A DNA stretch of 64,000 nucleotides from Floccularia luteovirens (lineage: Eukaryota > Basidiomycota > Agaricomycetes > Agaricales > Squamanitaceae). Below are positions 52,640-63,497 of the stretch, in pieces. Position 1 is the stretch's first letter, and each line of letters opens with the position of its first letter. The stretch covers positions 682,001 to 746,000 of the forward strand of contig VSJF01000006.1 in the NCBI GenBank assembly GCA_009739215.1, written 5' to 3'. Under the pieces are notes generated by a model. It was not told the DNA's origin. It searched no databases and saw only the letters and a program-made list of their open reading frames with translations. Position numbers and translations under genes: made by a program.

Positions 52640-53282
52640 ACGCCTCATAAAAAATGTTATGTGATGGGGACAAATGATTTTACAGACTTGTCCAGCAGAG
52701 TTGCGAGCATGCTCAACAGGTTGTTGTTCCACCCATGCCATAACCTTGATGACCACTCCGAAGGAGGGTGTCTTATACAACATGAAATACCCTTGAAGGG
52801 TTGCTATCGAGAATTCGCGATCTGGATGGCCCGCTGAATTTTTCAACTAGTCTTGAATCTTGAGCAGGCGAGAGCTCGAGTACTCATGACTGTTGCAGTT
52901 GCATGACAGCAGCTATAGAGATATCTTTTTCCATGGATGGGAATTTCTCAATGGTGGCTGTAGAGATAGGAGGTGGTACATCTAGGTCGATTAGGTTGGT
53001 ATTATTAGGAGCATAATCACTTTCAGTGTCGGATTTTTCGACATTTCCTGTCTTCTGATTGCTTGTATCCATGGGAAGATGATGCAGCAATATAATTCTC
53101 GAGCTTGAATTCGATACGGAGATCCATACGACCAGGACATGTGAGAGCATGGTCGAGGGGTGCGTACTTGTTAGTCGTAGCAAACAATAGGCGACCTTCT
53201 TGAGCTGCAACTCCGTCAATGCAGTTCAGCAGTCCACCTATAGAGACTCTGCAAATGTAAAGAAAAGAATTTAAAACAGATC
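52640..53282 (-). pseudogene. C-terminal part of a third BCS1-like gene, cut off at arm B
   Basis: Minus-strand remnant matching the BCS1-A C-terminal exon: NCIDGVAAQEGR-like start near 53220, TRPGRMD-like segment near 53120, the TNLIDLDVPPP block near 52990, and an end resembling the AAWVEQQ stretch near 52730. Frameshifted and lacking parts (for example the acidic insert is shortened). It stops exactly where arm B begins (about 53283). The N-terminal piece of what seems to be the same gene reappears on the far side of arm B at 58285-58410. Confidence 0.75.
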
Positions 53283-53775
53283 GATGAAAAGTAACCCATA
53301 TACTGGCTATGGGATGAAGGAAATCCGAAACAATTCCCTATACTTTCTGTAGCAGAAACTTCTTGTTAACTTCACGTTGTCACGGAGATGTAGTTTGAAC
53401 ATACGGATTGGTCGTTCTTCGTTCTTGTTTAATGAGGTGCTTTAATGCATAATTGATACATTCACCGACGGGTTGACCTGCCCACATGGTAATGATGAGG
53501 AATTCTCGCGTCTGCACTGCTAATGCTGCGTATGATGCCTAGCCAATATATTCGTGCATTGAAACATTGGTACAGGATAAGAGGAGGTCTTACCATTAAT
53601 AGGATGGGACTCAAGGTCACTAAAGCTAACGCCAGCGAAAAAATGGAAGAGTCATCATCTATAAAACTCTGGCCCCATCAGCTCCTTGTCACCCTCCATC
53701 GCTGTGAATGTCTTACAGAGAACGTGGGTTAGGTCAAGAGAAGTTCTTGGTCCATCCGACATCCCCATGTAGTGG
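53283..53775 (-). pseudogene. Broken copy of CAX4 5' half
   Basis: Mirror of 49946-50438, including the ATG region and first intron, and reaching the SSHSQYMGY codons. It has substitutions, small indels including an ACGAAGA duplication in the QERP region, and no 3' half, so no functional phosphatase can result. Confidence 0.85.
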
Positions 53776-54033
53776 CTTTGGTGATGACTCGAAGAAAAGA
53801 AAGCTGTGTTTGGAATGGCTGAGTCTCCTTAGAAAATCAAACATGCTGCATTTGTATTCGTCACGTCACATCGATCACATATTCGGAGGTATCATTGAGT
53901 AATTCGTCCATCAAATGGCATTTTGAAAATATAATTTCGAAAATCAGGGATTCATGACTGAGCGCTGTTTATTTTTTCTTATGCATCTATAAAAAAACGG
54001 GATGACTCCCTGTCTGCATATCCCCACAGGAAC

Positions 54034-54420
54034 ATGGCGACGCCACTCAGGCTCCAGTAGCTCAACGTTCAACCTCGACTGCAAATGCCTCTTTGCCGCA
54101 AAATATAACTTCATTCATCATCTCTTTCGCCGCTTTGCGTGACTGGTTCAAGCCCATCGTTCTCGGCAGTGTTCTTTAGATCTTATGGAGACTGGGTTTA
54201 AACTACAAAGCATATGATTATGTCTTCATTACCGCCACTTTTGAGTTAGGCGATAGCATTTATGGTAGGTCTTTATCACTGTCCTATGCAAAATCCATAT
54301 TAATATAATGTTAAATCCAGACTGGATAATATGTTGGTTAGCGAATCAGGCTTCGTGGAGTGAGTACAAATATCACTTGTAAACGAAGTATGAGTTGATA
54401 GCCTTATGATTCGCAGAAAC
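54034..54420 (+). pseudogene. Truncated N-terminus of a decayed BCS1-like copy in arm B
   Basis: Mirror of the start of the decayed copy in arm A (49684 side). It encodes an ISFAALRDWFKPIVLGS-like stretch after a frame-disrupted start, then the next short exon, and ends where a 1.29 kb deletion joins it to upstream sequence at about 54430. Confidence 0.7.
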
Positions 54421-54646
54421 AATAACTCTGAGTTACAGCCGGAGCTGTTCTTAAATCAAAGCTGTACGACGGCTTCGAGTCTGCCATGTTTCTTTCGGTG
54501 TTGACCTCATGTGAAGGAATTGCGACGGACTTGAAGCATTGAAGCATCACATTGCCTTTCTGATGTTCTTTCACATCATTAAAAGCTTCAACGAAAATTG
54601 GTATTTACTTGCTAAACGATCAATTAAACGTAGCGGGCAGGACGGG

Positions 54647-55358
54647 CTTATCAGCCTTATTCCTGCTACCTTTAGGTAGGGGGTCTTACAGTTCACTAAA
54701 TTTCAGTTTTCATCAGTAAATCACTTAAAATGCAATAATCTTGTTCCTGCTCGGCAGCATTGTATTTGTATGTCTTTTCTTCATCATTTTCCATACAACG
54801 GGTGAGTTTCGGTTCCTTCTCACTCATCTTCCTCTTTTTTGATGTTCTATACAAAGTTCTGCGTCATAAACCAAAGCTGTATGTAGTATTCCACTGCGAT
54901 TCATGATGATGATGTTTATTGGGTTTTTTGGAACAGATGATATGGTTAACTTTGATGATTTGTCGATGACGTTGCGAAACTTTTCCAAAAATGAGAAAAG
55001 ATGAATATCAAATAAACATGTTATTAGAAATGTTGCTGAGCGTCATGGCTTAACTTTTCTGAGGACATCCAGTACCAGTCTTATGAAATCCGTTGACAAA
55101 CCAAAATAACCGATGAAAACAGCTGCAATCATGACATCAAATACATGTCGAAAATAATGTACATCATCACCACAGTAACCACATACATACAATTCATAGC
55201 ACGAAAATAATACCCTCCAAGACACCAACAAAGACCGTTGGGATCAACCAATGTAACTTACCACAAGTAGTGCTACCCCAGTATACATCGCAGCCCAACC
55301 GAAACCCCAGAAAATAACCCGTCGGTAGGGGGCACTGCCCTGCACTGCAGTGCAGAAA
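54647..55358. mobile_element. 0.7 kb segment present only in arm B, possible insertion
   Basis: Arm A passes straight from AAGGCCGTCC to TGCCCGCTACG at 47803-47822, while arm B carries about 0.7 kb at this point. The flanks show imperfect direct repeats (ATAAGGCCGTCC and ATAAGCCCGTCC, minus strand). Both ends carry GGTAGGGGG, one end has the palindrome CTGCACTGCAGTGCAG (55339-55354) and the other a CTACCTAAAGGTAG hairpin. Inside, minus-strand frames encode hydrophobic stretches (KLHWLIPTVFVGVLEGIIF; DVMIAAVFIGYFG) that resemble a decayed membrane protein. No transposase seen. It could equally be a deletion from arm A. Confidence 0.4.
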
Positions 55359-55807
55359 GGACGGCCTTATGGGATTATTATATAATGTGAACGTGTAATA
55401 AACTTTGAGAAGCAAAATATGACAGCACTTAATATCACCAGCTCAAGATGGATTCATTGTATGCATTCATGAACCTCAGTTAGATTTACGATTGAAGTGA
55501 ATTTGTATTCGCCGAAAAAAGATGAACATGCTTTTAGAACCAACATGATTGTAGAAGATACACTGAGTGAATGATTGATGACATCTAATGAAGCTCTATA
55601 TATTACTTCCTGATATTAATATCTGGCGCTCAACGGCGAGATCCCCATTAAATGACTCTCTTCGAGTCAAGACTGATTATACCCGAGCGCTAGTGTTTTT
55701 TTAAATCCGTAATCCCTTACCGGTGCCGCCCCTAACCCTTGTTCTCCATTCATCTATAAAAACAAGATGAATGATCTATTGTCTGCATATTCTATCCCCA
55801 CAGGAAC

Positions 55808-57889
55808 ATGGCGTCGCCACTCCTGCTCGTTGAACAGTTGCTTTCATCTTTCACAGGCTTCAGTGGCCCAACAGGCAGTACGGATTGTGGCAACTCAACG
55901 TCAACCACAACTGCTGGAACTCCCAATGCCTCACCTACCACATTACCTCGAGACATCACATCACTTATCAAATTCCTCGTCTCTTTTGCTGCTTTGCGTG
56001 ACTGGATCAAGCTCATCGCTCTCGGTAGCGTCCTCGAATCCTTCCGGAGACTGGCCTTTTATGTATACTATAAGACATACAATTCTTTCTTCATTACAGC
56101 CAGCTTTGAAGAAAATGATTTCAGTTATGGTAGGTGTTTATCCTGTCCCATGCAAAATGCCATATTAACACAAGGGTAATTCCAGACTGGATGATGGTTT
56201 GGTTAACAAAGCAGGCTTCATGGAGTGAGCACATATACCACTTGTAAATGGAGTATGGACTGATACCCTTATGACCCACAGCAACAGCAAGGGATTTGGA
56301 AGTCAGTACACGCACCTTTGGCCTTCAATTCTCCGCGATCAATATGGCTAGTGAAGATGGTTCTTTGTTCGAAGGTAACCAAAAAGTGAAATATCTTCCT
56401 GCGGTACACACGACACAAACCTTGTGGTACAAACGGCGTCCCATGAGGATTACGCGAGCACGCCGTGAGGTTCAACGTATGGACTACGACTCACAGACCG
56501 AAGAGTCCCTGCAAATCACGTATGCATGCATCCTGTTATATTGTTAACTGTCCCATTACTAACAATATGATTTAGTATTTTCTCTCGTGACTTGAACATT
56601 TTGAATTCATTATTGGTGGATGCAAAGAAGGCATATAATGCAGCAAACGAAAACACTATTTCAATATATGTGTCTGATCAGTACAATGATTGGCGTCATG
56701 CAGCACACCGTCAAAAACGGCCTCTGAAATCGATTGTCCTTGATCCTGGCATCAAGGATCTAATAATTGAAGACGCTCGTGATTTCCTTGGCAGTAAATC
56801 TTGGTATGCAGAACGTGGTATACCATTCAGACGTGGATATCTTCTGGTGAGTCTCATTCGTATCACTCTCTACTTCTCTACTTCTTCTGACCTTTCCGTC
56901 TCTAGTACGGTGCTCCTGGCTCGGGAAAGACTAGCATTATCCACAGTCTTGCTAGCGAATTGAGTCTTGATGTATATGTCATCTCTCTCTCTCGTATTGG
57001 AATGGATGATACTACTCTTAATCAATTGGTTTCTGAGCTTCCTGGTTAGTTCTTATTTGATATTCCAAATCATGACTCTCATTGCTTTTTTGCAGAAAAA
57101 TGCATTGCTCTGATGGAAGACATCGACGCCGCTTTCTCGTCAGTGGTTAACCGTGACAGTGGAGATACACAGGAAGCTGAGAACAAACCAGGCCCTGCAA
57201 GCGGAACTCCCACAAGCAGGTGCGTCTCAGCTACTTTCCTATTTACGTGGTTTATCTAATCTTTTCTTTTTACATTTTCTAGAGTCTCTCTAAGTGGTTT
57301 GCTGAACTGCCTTGACGGAGTTGCTGCTCAAGAAGGTCGTATTTTGTTTGCTACAACCAACAAGTACACATCTCTCGACCCTGCCCTCACACGTCCTGGT
57401 CGCATGGATATTCATATCGAATTCAAGCTGGCAAGCAAATATCAAGCCCGGGAATTATATTGCTGCTTTTATCTCCCCATTGATACAAGCGATGAGAAGA
57501 CGGAAAATATTCAGGTTACTGAAAAATCAAGTACTGATTCTGGTTATGCTTCTGACGAAACCAACCTAATCGACCTGGATGTACCACTCCCTACCACTAC
57601 GACCACCACTGAGGAATCCGCATCTAATGAAACAGAAACTTCTGTAGCTCTTGCATTGCTGCGACAACGCACACGTGCACCCAAGCTCTCGCCTGCCCAA
57701 GTTTCCAGGCTAGCTGATAAATTTAAAGAGGCTATCCCAGATCGCGAGTTCTCGATGGCAGCTCTTCAAGGATATCTCATGACCCATAAAACTCGCCCGT
57801 TAGAAGCAGCCACCAATGTTGCAGCATGGGTAGAACAACAACGTGCTGAGCGTTCTCGCACCTCTGTTGTAAAACAAGAGAAGGCATGA
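55808..57889 (+). CDS. BCS1-like AAA ATPase, copy B
   Basis: Inverted twin of copy A with the same exon layout. The 196 residues encoded by the last exon (57299-57889) are identical in the two copies. Differences noticed: SPTTL for SPATL near residue 43, NDW for NNW in the N-domain, ASEL for AGEL after Walker A, RIGMDD for RVGMDD, LNQLVS for LNRLVF, and a 3 bp insertion in the intron at about 56880. Walker A YGAPGSGKTS, Walker B LMEDIDAAF and the Arg-finger region are intact, so both copies could be active. Role of the paralogue is unknown. Confidence 0.87.
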
Positions 57890-58226
57890 TGCAAAACAAG
57901 TCTGTAAAATTATTTGATTGTTGAACATTGTCCCTATGACATCAACTTTCGGGACTATTTTTGCAAGCCCCTGCCGGTATCTTGCTTTTAGGCATTTCGC
58001 TCGCGCAGGATTCTTGGCCCTGGGGATTCTAATACAACGATATCTCACCCGATTTCACAGTGCGGCACTGTCGGGGATATTATAAATACAGCTTGTACGA
58101 ATGATACCCGTAGTAGACTAGAATTAAATACATAGTTTTAATATCAAAACTCATGTGAATGCGAAGAAATCTTCTCAACTGAAATGCTCATAAGAATATA
58201 CCAGGGTGCCTCTATCCAACATTTAA
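57890..58226. other. 3' flank of BCS1-B, mirror of the DCTN3-BCS1-A spacer
   Basis: Sequence between the BCS1-B stop and the duplicated DCTN3 end. Mirror-identical or nearly so to 44932-45268. Both copies include the short inverted repeat CAGTGCCGCACTG (45089-45101 in arm A), which could form a terminator-like hairpin. Confidence 0.6.
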
Positions 58227-58284
58227 CTATGGCTCATAACCCAGTCGACGTCTCTCATCTCTTTGTCGTTCAAGTCGCATAACC
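58227..58284 (-). pseudogene. Duplicated last 58 bp of the DCTN3-like gene
   Basis: Encodes the terminal RLERQRDERRRLGYEP and TAG in mirror orientation to 44874-44931. It defines the outer edge of the duplicated block and shows that the duplication was copied from the arm A side, since only there is the gene complete. Confidence 0.85.
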
Positions 58285-58410
58285 TAGATGCTGGATGCTC
58301 AGAAGCCACACTGGCAGTCCCAATCATATTGCCTGTTTGGCTTCTGGTGCTTGTGAAAGCTAATAGCAACTGTTCAACGAGTAGGAGTGGTTCGCTTTAT
58401 TCCTGTGGGA
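58285..58410 (-). pseudogene. N-terminal scrap of the third BCS1-like gene
   Basis: Minus-strand sequence matching the BCS1-A start: CCTGTGGG(A) leader, LLLVEQLL-type codons and the following Thr/Ser region. The ATG is lost. It lies directly outside arm B and points toward the C-terminal piece at 52640-53282. Confidence 0.65.
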
Positions 58411-58751
58411 AGAAGATATGCAGACAACAGATCATTCATCTCGTTTTTACATTGTTCCGTTGCTTGAAAAGAGTTTGAAGAAAAAACAACCTCCACTCGC
58501 ATAGGCCGTCCTCAAATGAGATTTCTAAAATGTTATTCGATGGACCAGATCACGAATCAACGTAGCTTCGTGCATAAGTACTCTCGAACAGAGAGGTGTT
58601 ATAACTGGCACACTCCGTGGTTCAAAAGAGTGCCTGTAATTTCGCTTCAGGAACAAGGTTGTGGCTGCGTTGCCTTCAACAAATGGAAGTCTGGGGAAAC
58701 AAAAATATCAGGCACTCAGAAGGTGCAGTTACTTACGTTTGACATTTTCTC
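58411..58751. other. Spacer with no recognised gene
   Basis: Sequence upstream of the third BCS1 scrap, reaching the duplicated PAN6 piece. The open frame at 58516-58785 shows no family resemblance. Confidence 0.4.
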
Positions 58752-59210
58752 ATTAAGGAGACTCACTGAAATTATATCACACTGACATCGCGCTTACAGC
58801 GCGAGTTCCACAAGACAGATCCGCTCTGTCTATAGATGATAATACTAGAAGGAACAGAAGTGAGTCTATCACTGTTATTATCCTCAATGGGGCTGTGGGA
58901 GTTGACAAAACCCGGTTCATTGGCAATCTTGTACTGGGGAACATTAATCAGCACATAGAATATAGTTTACTGTTATTAACCTTCCATCGTTAATGGTGTA
59001 TATACAATAACCATACTTGACGTGGTAGAAATGCGGAATTGCAACCAAATTCGTGTCTAACCTTGCAGTTTCGTTTCGTGAAAATCATGGTCATAGTCCT
59101 TAAGGAAAAAAAGCGGATTCGGATAATTCCACAAACTAGGATCCACTACTCATCTCCAACAAGCCCTCTATGCTCTTCCCTAGATCTCCATTATTTGCCT
59201 CTAATACCAA
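58752..59210. repeat. Direct repeat, copy 2: decayed PAN6 3' end joined to the real VPS9 3' end
   Basis: 58752-58990 resembles PAN6 3' codons and trailer with an internal deletion (from the CGAGATCTACAAGACGG counterpart straight to the GATAATACTAG counterpart). From about 59136 it runs into the true 3' end of VPS9. The matching copy lies at 51757-52418. Confidence 0.75.
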
Positions 59211-61941
59211 TTGCACTATTTCCACATCCATTCCAGGGAAGATTTGTGTCAAAGTTTCCTTTGCTGCAGCTGCAGCCTGCTCATGCGCCTGATCAATTTC
59301 TGCCTGGACACCAGCAATATCAAGACTTGGCGTTGGTGTGCGAGAGATTCGTGCTCCATCTCCACCACCCGCCAGTGTTTGCACGCGGGGCGGGGCTAGA
59401 CTTTGTGGGAATAATGATTGAGAAGGACTCCCCGCTCGAGGCTGATGCGGACCAGGACGTGAAGGCGTATCCTCCGGTCCGTAACCAGGAGATGCTGGTG
59501 ACTGGAATGACGACGAGGGAGATCCCCGTCGCACACGAGCTTTATAAGGAGTACTGATAGGTGGAACATACACTCCCGCTCCTCCACCAGCCTGCGGCGT
59601 ATTTTGTTGCCATACACCAGGATGTGTCATATAAGGAACTTGTGGTGCCTGTCCGGAAGTTAACCCTGCTTGATCTAACCTACTTTCTCGCCCAAGTTCA
59701 AATGGTGCGAAGGGTCCAGGAAGATATGCTAGCTTATTTTCTGCACCATCCAAAGCTTCTGTGAATATACGCCCAATCGCGTTCAGAGGCTTTGAAATTG
59801 TATCCCCTGTCTTCTGGAGTAGCCTTCTTGCGTCTTCTGAAAGAGCTTGTACGGGGGTAGAGATTGAGAGTGGCTGTGCTGATTCTTCGCCTGCGTGGGG
59901 AGAGAGATTACTCGGTGAGGGAAAAGGTGCTATCCTGGATGCTTGTGGTGTCATGGGTGATTGAGGTTCTGAAGGTGGGAGTGCTTGAATAGCTTTTTCC
60001 ACTTGCCTAGGCAAAGTTGGTCAGTTCGGAGAGATGAATAACAAGAAAGCTTAATTTTACTTTTCAAACTCTTCCTGTGATATATTCGATAGTGATGTAT
60101 GGTCCATCGCCTCAATGAAGGAGACAGCACCCATCTGTGATCGAGATTATGAGACCACGCGCAATGAGTGCCAAGGGATAAAGATTCATACAAGACTCGA
60201 CAAGTAATATCCTGCCTCACTTTGCAATTTTTCGGGGTTGCGGAATCGGTTGATAAATCTACAGGAACTTAACGCCAGTGCTGGTCAGGACTTCAGAAAC
60301 TCACTCCACATTTGATAGCAAATTCTCCGGGTTTGCCTTCAGCACAACGAATATCAGAATAGGAACGAATGAGTCTGCCCCTTCATCCTTCCGCAGATGT
60401 CGAATTAGGCCTACAAGATTGTCGTTACATTGATATGCTGGTATACAGAGATAGACGAGACGGCATACCAAAGATAACCTTGCAGCAGTTCAATATACAG
60501 ATTAGTTTATCCCGTGGTGCTTTATAATGGTTAATCTTAAGTAACTCTGCAAGACATCAGATAATTTCAAGTTTGGTAATTGATGGGTGTGACCTTGTTG
60601 AGCAAACATCAGGAAGCCTTTGCTCCCTTCGCCTTCAGGGATATCTAGGTGTTTCTCTTCTAACCAGCCGAAGAGTGCTATTCGTTGGGACAAGACACGA
60701 TCCCTCTCAAGGTCATCGGTGGTGATAGGTCTCGGAGGAATTGCGTGTACAACCTGGGGTGTGAATGTGCTATCCACCATTTCCCGGGTTCAAAAACTCT
60801 TGTTAACGTCGCATACCGATATAAATGCACTGACAATTCATATAGTCGGTTCATAACCAGCTTTTCCATACCCTCCATAGCGTTCTCGAATTCCGCATCT
60901 GTGGCGTTTTTCCATGCATCACAGTTTCTCATTTGCACGGAGATAAACTAAAACGCCTAACTTCAATGAGGAACATTTATAGATGTGATTAATAACTCAC
61001 GTTCAGAAAGTCATTAATGATCTTAACTTGATCGTTAACGGTAAAGGTCCTCTTGGCAAAGTTACTCAAGAAACTAACAGTGATTTGCTCAAACCCAAAT
61101 AAACCAACAGGTGGAGCACAAAGGTGACATACGAGCGCAGATACTTTGACACAGGCTCCGCACTGCGAGTCTTCATCTGATCCAAGAAGGTTTGAAAATC
61201 GAAAGCAGTTTCATTCTTATCTCGTGGAGTTGCCGTCCCGCTAACGCTCTGGATAGGCGTTCCTGAGCGGCTTATATTTCTCGCGGTCTCTGTTTCATCT
61301 GGGGGCGCGTCCTGCTGAGAGGCGAATAAGGAAAGCGTAGTCGGTGAAGGCACGGTTTTTGCAGCATCTAGTGACTGCGGACGCGAGCGGCTAAGTGAAG
61401 TTATGGAGAATGATCGCGCCAATGACGCGAGGGAGGGGAATGCAGATGATGGGCGTGGGGTTCCCAAACCCAGCGAGTCCGGGGGTACTGAACGAGGGGG
61501 AACAAGATCATCTTTCGGAGGAGCGGGTGGTGGAGATGAATGTGGGGGTGGAGGATGTGCCTCAGAAGATTCCCATGCATCTCGGGCAGCTCTTTCTTCA
61601 CTGCTCACCAGTGGGTCGAATTCATTCAGGATCTCCTTGTTGACGGCTACCGAAGATACAGGAGCTACAGCTGACTCTGCCTCGAAACCAGCAACAACAG
61701 GTTGTTCGAAGAGCGACGTCGGATCGGGGGGTTGCAAGCGATTATACTCTGGTTCTTCTGGAGTCTTTGTACCTAGAGAGTCGCTTGGACTTTCGTCCCA
61801 AGGATTGTCGGAGGGCGGATAGGTCTGATCATTTTGTAGTGGTACTGGAGTGGTGCTTTCACTTGTTGGTGCGGTGAACTCGGACTGAGGTGTAGACGAA
61901 GGTTGATGGTGATCTGAGACTTGCTTTGGGGTAGAAGTCAT
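59136..61941 (-). CDS. VPS9: VPS9-domain Rab5 guanine nucleotide exchange factor with C-terminal CUE domain
   Basis: Activates endosomal Rab5/Vps21 and binds ubiquitin; about 760 residues. Residues 1-260 are disordered and Pro/Ser/Thr-rich. A helical bundle starts [21 protein letters not shown], then [21 protein letters not shown]. The VPS9 domain runs through [95 protein letters not shown] and [12 protein letters not shown] 250-residue Pro-rich linker follows and the CUE domain closes the protein ([33 protein letters not shown]). The start is ATG 61939-61941 ([11 protein letters not shown]); no earlier in-frame ATG. About nine short introns; frame intact. A CACGTG E-box lies at 62050-62055, about 110 bp upstream of the start. 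Confidence 0.92.
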
Positions 61942-63497
61942 GGCAAGGTTAGTGTTGATAGGTGGTGGTGGAGGTACACGACCTGTTATGCCACGATGGG
62001 CAGAGGACGGATGAACACTGCGGATACTGCAAGGGCAAAGTATGCAGATCACGTGCACGACGCGTCCCAAACTATCCTATACTTGGCTCAGTCATATTAC
62101 TCGGCTGTCAATACTAAAGTTTGTTGGGTTCCTTCACTTCAGGCCAACAGGAAGTCTGATAAAGTGGCCATTACTACCTCAGCTAAAAAAAAAAGCTCAA
62201 AGTACTAAAATTCAAAACGCATATTTGCATGACTTCCGACTGGCCATGTCTTCCATGCGACGTCGGAGTTTGCTTATAGTTAACATATGCCTCGCATGAA
62301 CATTGACGGTTGTTCTATTCGCCGGCGAGAGGTGTATCGGATGGAGTGTATGCGAATGCCAAGACGCAATTCCCCTTTTCCCGGTAGATGTTGTCGATAC
62401 TATAGTTGCTGATTGTCAAGAACCGGAATAAGAGTAGTCGAGAAAGTCTTGTGTCCCGTACCAAGTTTATTATTAGCCAATGTGTCATTTTCCAATCTTA
62501 GAATGAAAATCAGAGATGACATTGACAGTATCCATGATTGAATCAAGTACGTGAACTTTGCTCAGGAAGATCGAAGACCCGTATTATTTTGCTGATTAAT
62601 AGGGAGACTTGTATGTGTAATCTGGGGAAATAAAAGCTTCGAAAGTGGGGCGTATCATGGATGGCCTGGAATTTTGTAGAAGTGCGATGAATGGGACATC
62701 TTCTAACGCCACTCTGTGTCCGCTTTGGTTTGGGATGCCGGGGGGACAGGATCTGAGCATTACTTTCCACACATCCAGCTCTATCAAGCAGTAATTCATT
62801 AACGTTTAACACCGAGGCCTGAGGTTGTAAATCAGTTGGCGAAAACCTGATTCACAAATAGGCTCCTAGTGGAAAGTAGGTACTATAAGGGAGTCGTTAA
62901 ATATAGCTCACCTGGGCTCGTTTACGCTAGGATAAGTCCAGGTGAGTCTTTGCAGAATGAGATGAATGTGTGAAAAAGTGCTGGTGCGAGTATCATGCCC
63001 TTATGGTGCCATTACCCATGTCAAGCGAGAAACTCCGATCTGGCTCGGGGTAAAAACAGAGAATCAGTGGTAGGATGAATGAACATGAAAAGCTTGGCAT
63101 GACATAGGAAGTGTTCCGTCGGGGATGATATAAAGATATTTGTAAGACAGCTATGAACATGAGATATTGAAGTGGTAAGAAATGTATTAAACTTGTACAC
63201 ATATTACATAGTAAAATGTTTTTTTCTTCTTTGATTTGTAAAACATTGTCAATGGTGAATTACTAGAAGAAGATGCCAAGAACAGCGCTTAACTCCGCGT
63301 GTTGCTGTTTTGGAGTATTTGGCAGGGAAACAATCTGCTTTTCTGGCCGCGACGCGACTTGGTTCCCACCACCATCATCTTCGCCCGCTCTTGTACTAAA
63401 TACCCTACCTTCCTTCATACCCTTTCTTAAAAGCCGTCATCCTAGGCACTATTTCTTGCAATCCTTAATCGTTTTGCTTGTTTCCTTCTAATTTACA
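61942..63497. other. Intergenic, VPS9 promoter and upstream of the last gene
   Basis: 1.56 kb with no recognisable gene. Features seen: the CACGTG E-box at 62050-62055, and a 9 bp perfect inverted repeat CTCACCTGG/CCAGGTGAG at 62907-62915 and 62938-62946. A 90-codon minus-strand frame (62543-62812) lacks family resemblance. Confidence 0.4.

Larger units (their letters stand above)
53283..58284. repeat. Arm B of the large inverted duplication
   Basis: Mirror of arm A. In order: broken CAX4 5' half, decayed BCS1 N-terminus, a segment absent from arm A (54647-55358), intact BCS1-like gene B, and the last 58 bp of the DCTN3-like gene. The outer boundary at 58284 is sharp: beyond GGTTATGCGACTT (read on the minus strand) the flanks differ. 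The spacer between arms, 50439-53282, is unique. Confidence 0.9.

Noticed and set aside
54647..55358. Helitron identity for the arm B-specific segment (CTGA end after a hairpin, followed by T)
   Set aside because: The other end does not start with TC after A, and no helicase is present; left unclassified.
59039..59557. 172-codon plus-strand frame opposite VPS9
   Set aside because: Antisense shadow of the VPS9-CUE coding sequence, which is clearly conserved on the minus strand.
61395..61822. Gly-rich plus-strand frames opposite the VPS9 N-terminus
   Set aside because: Mirror of a Pro/Ser-rich disordered coding region; no independent support.
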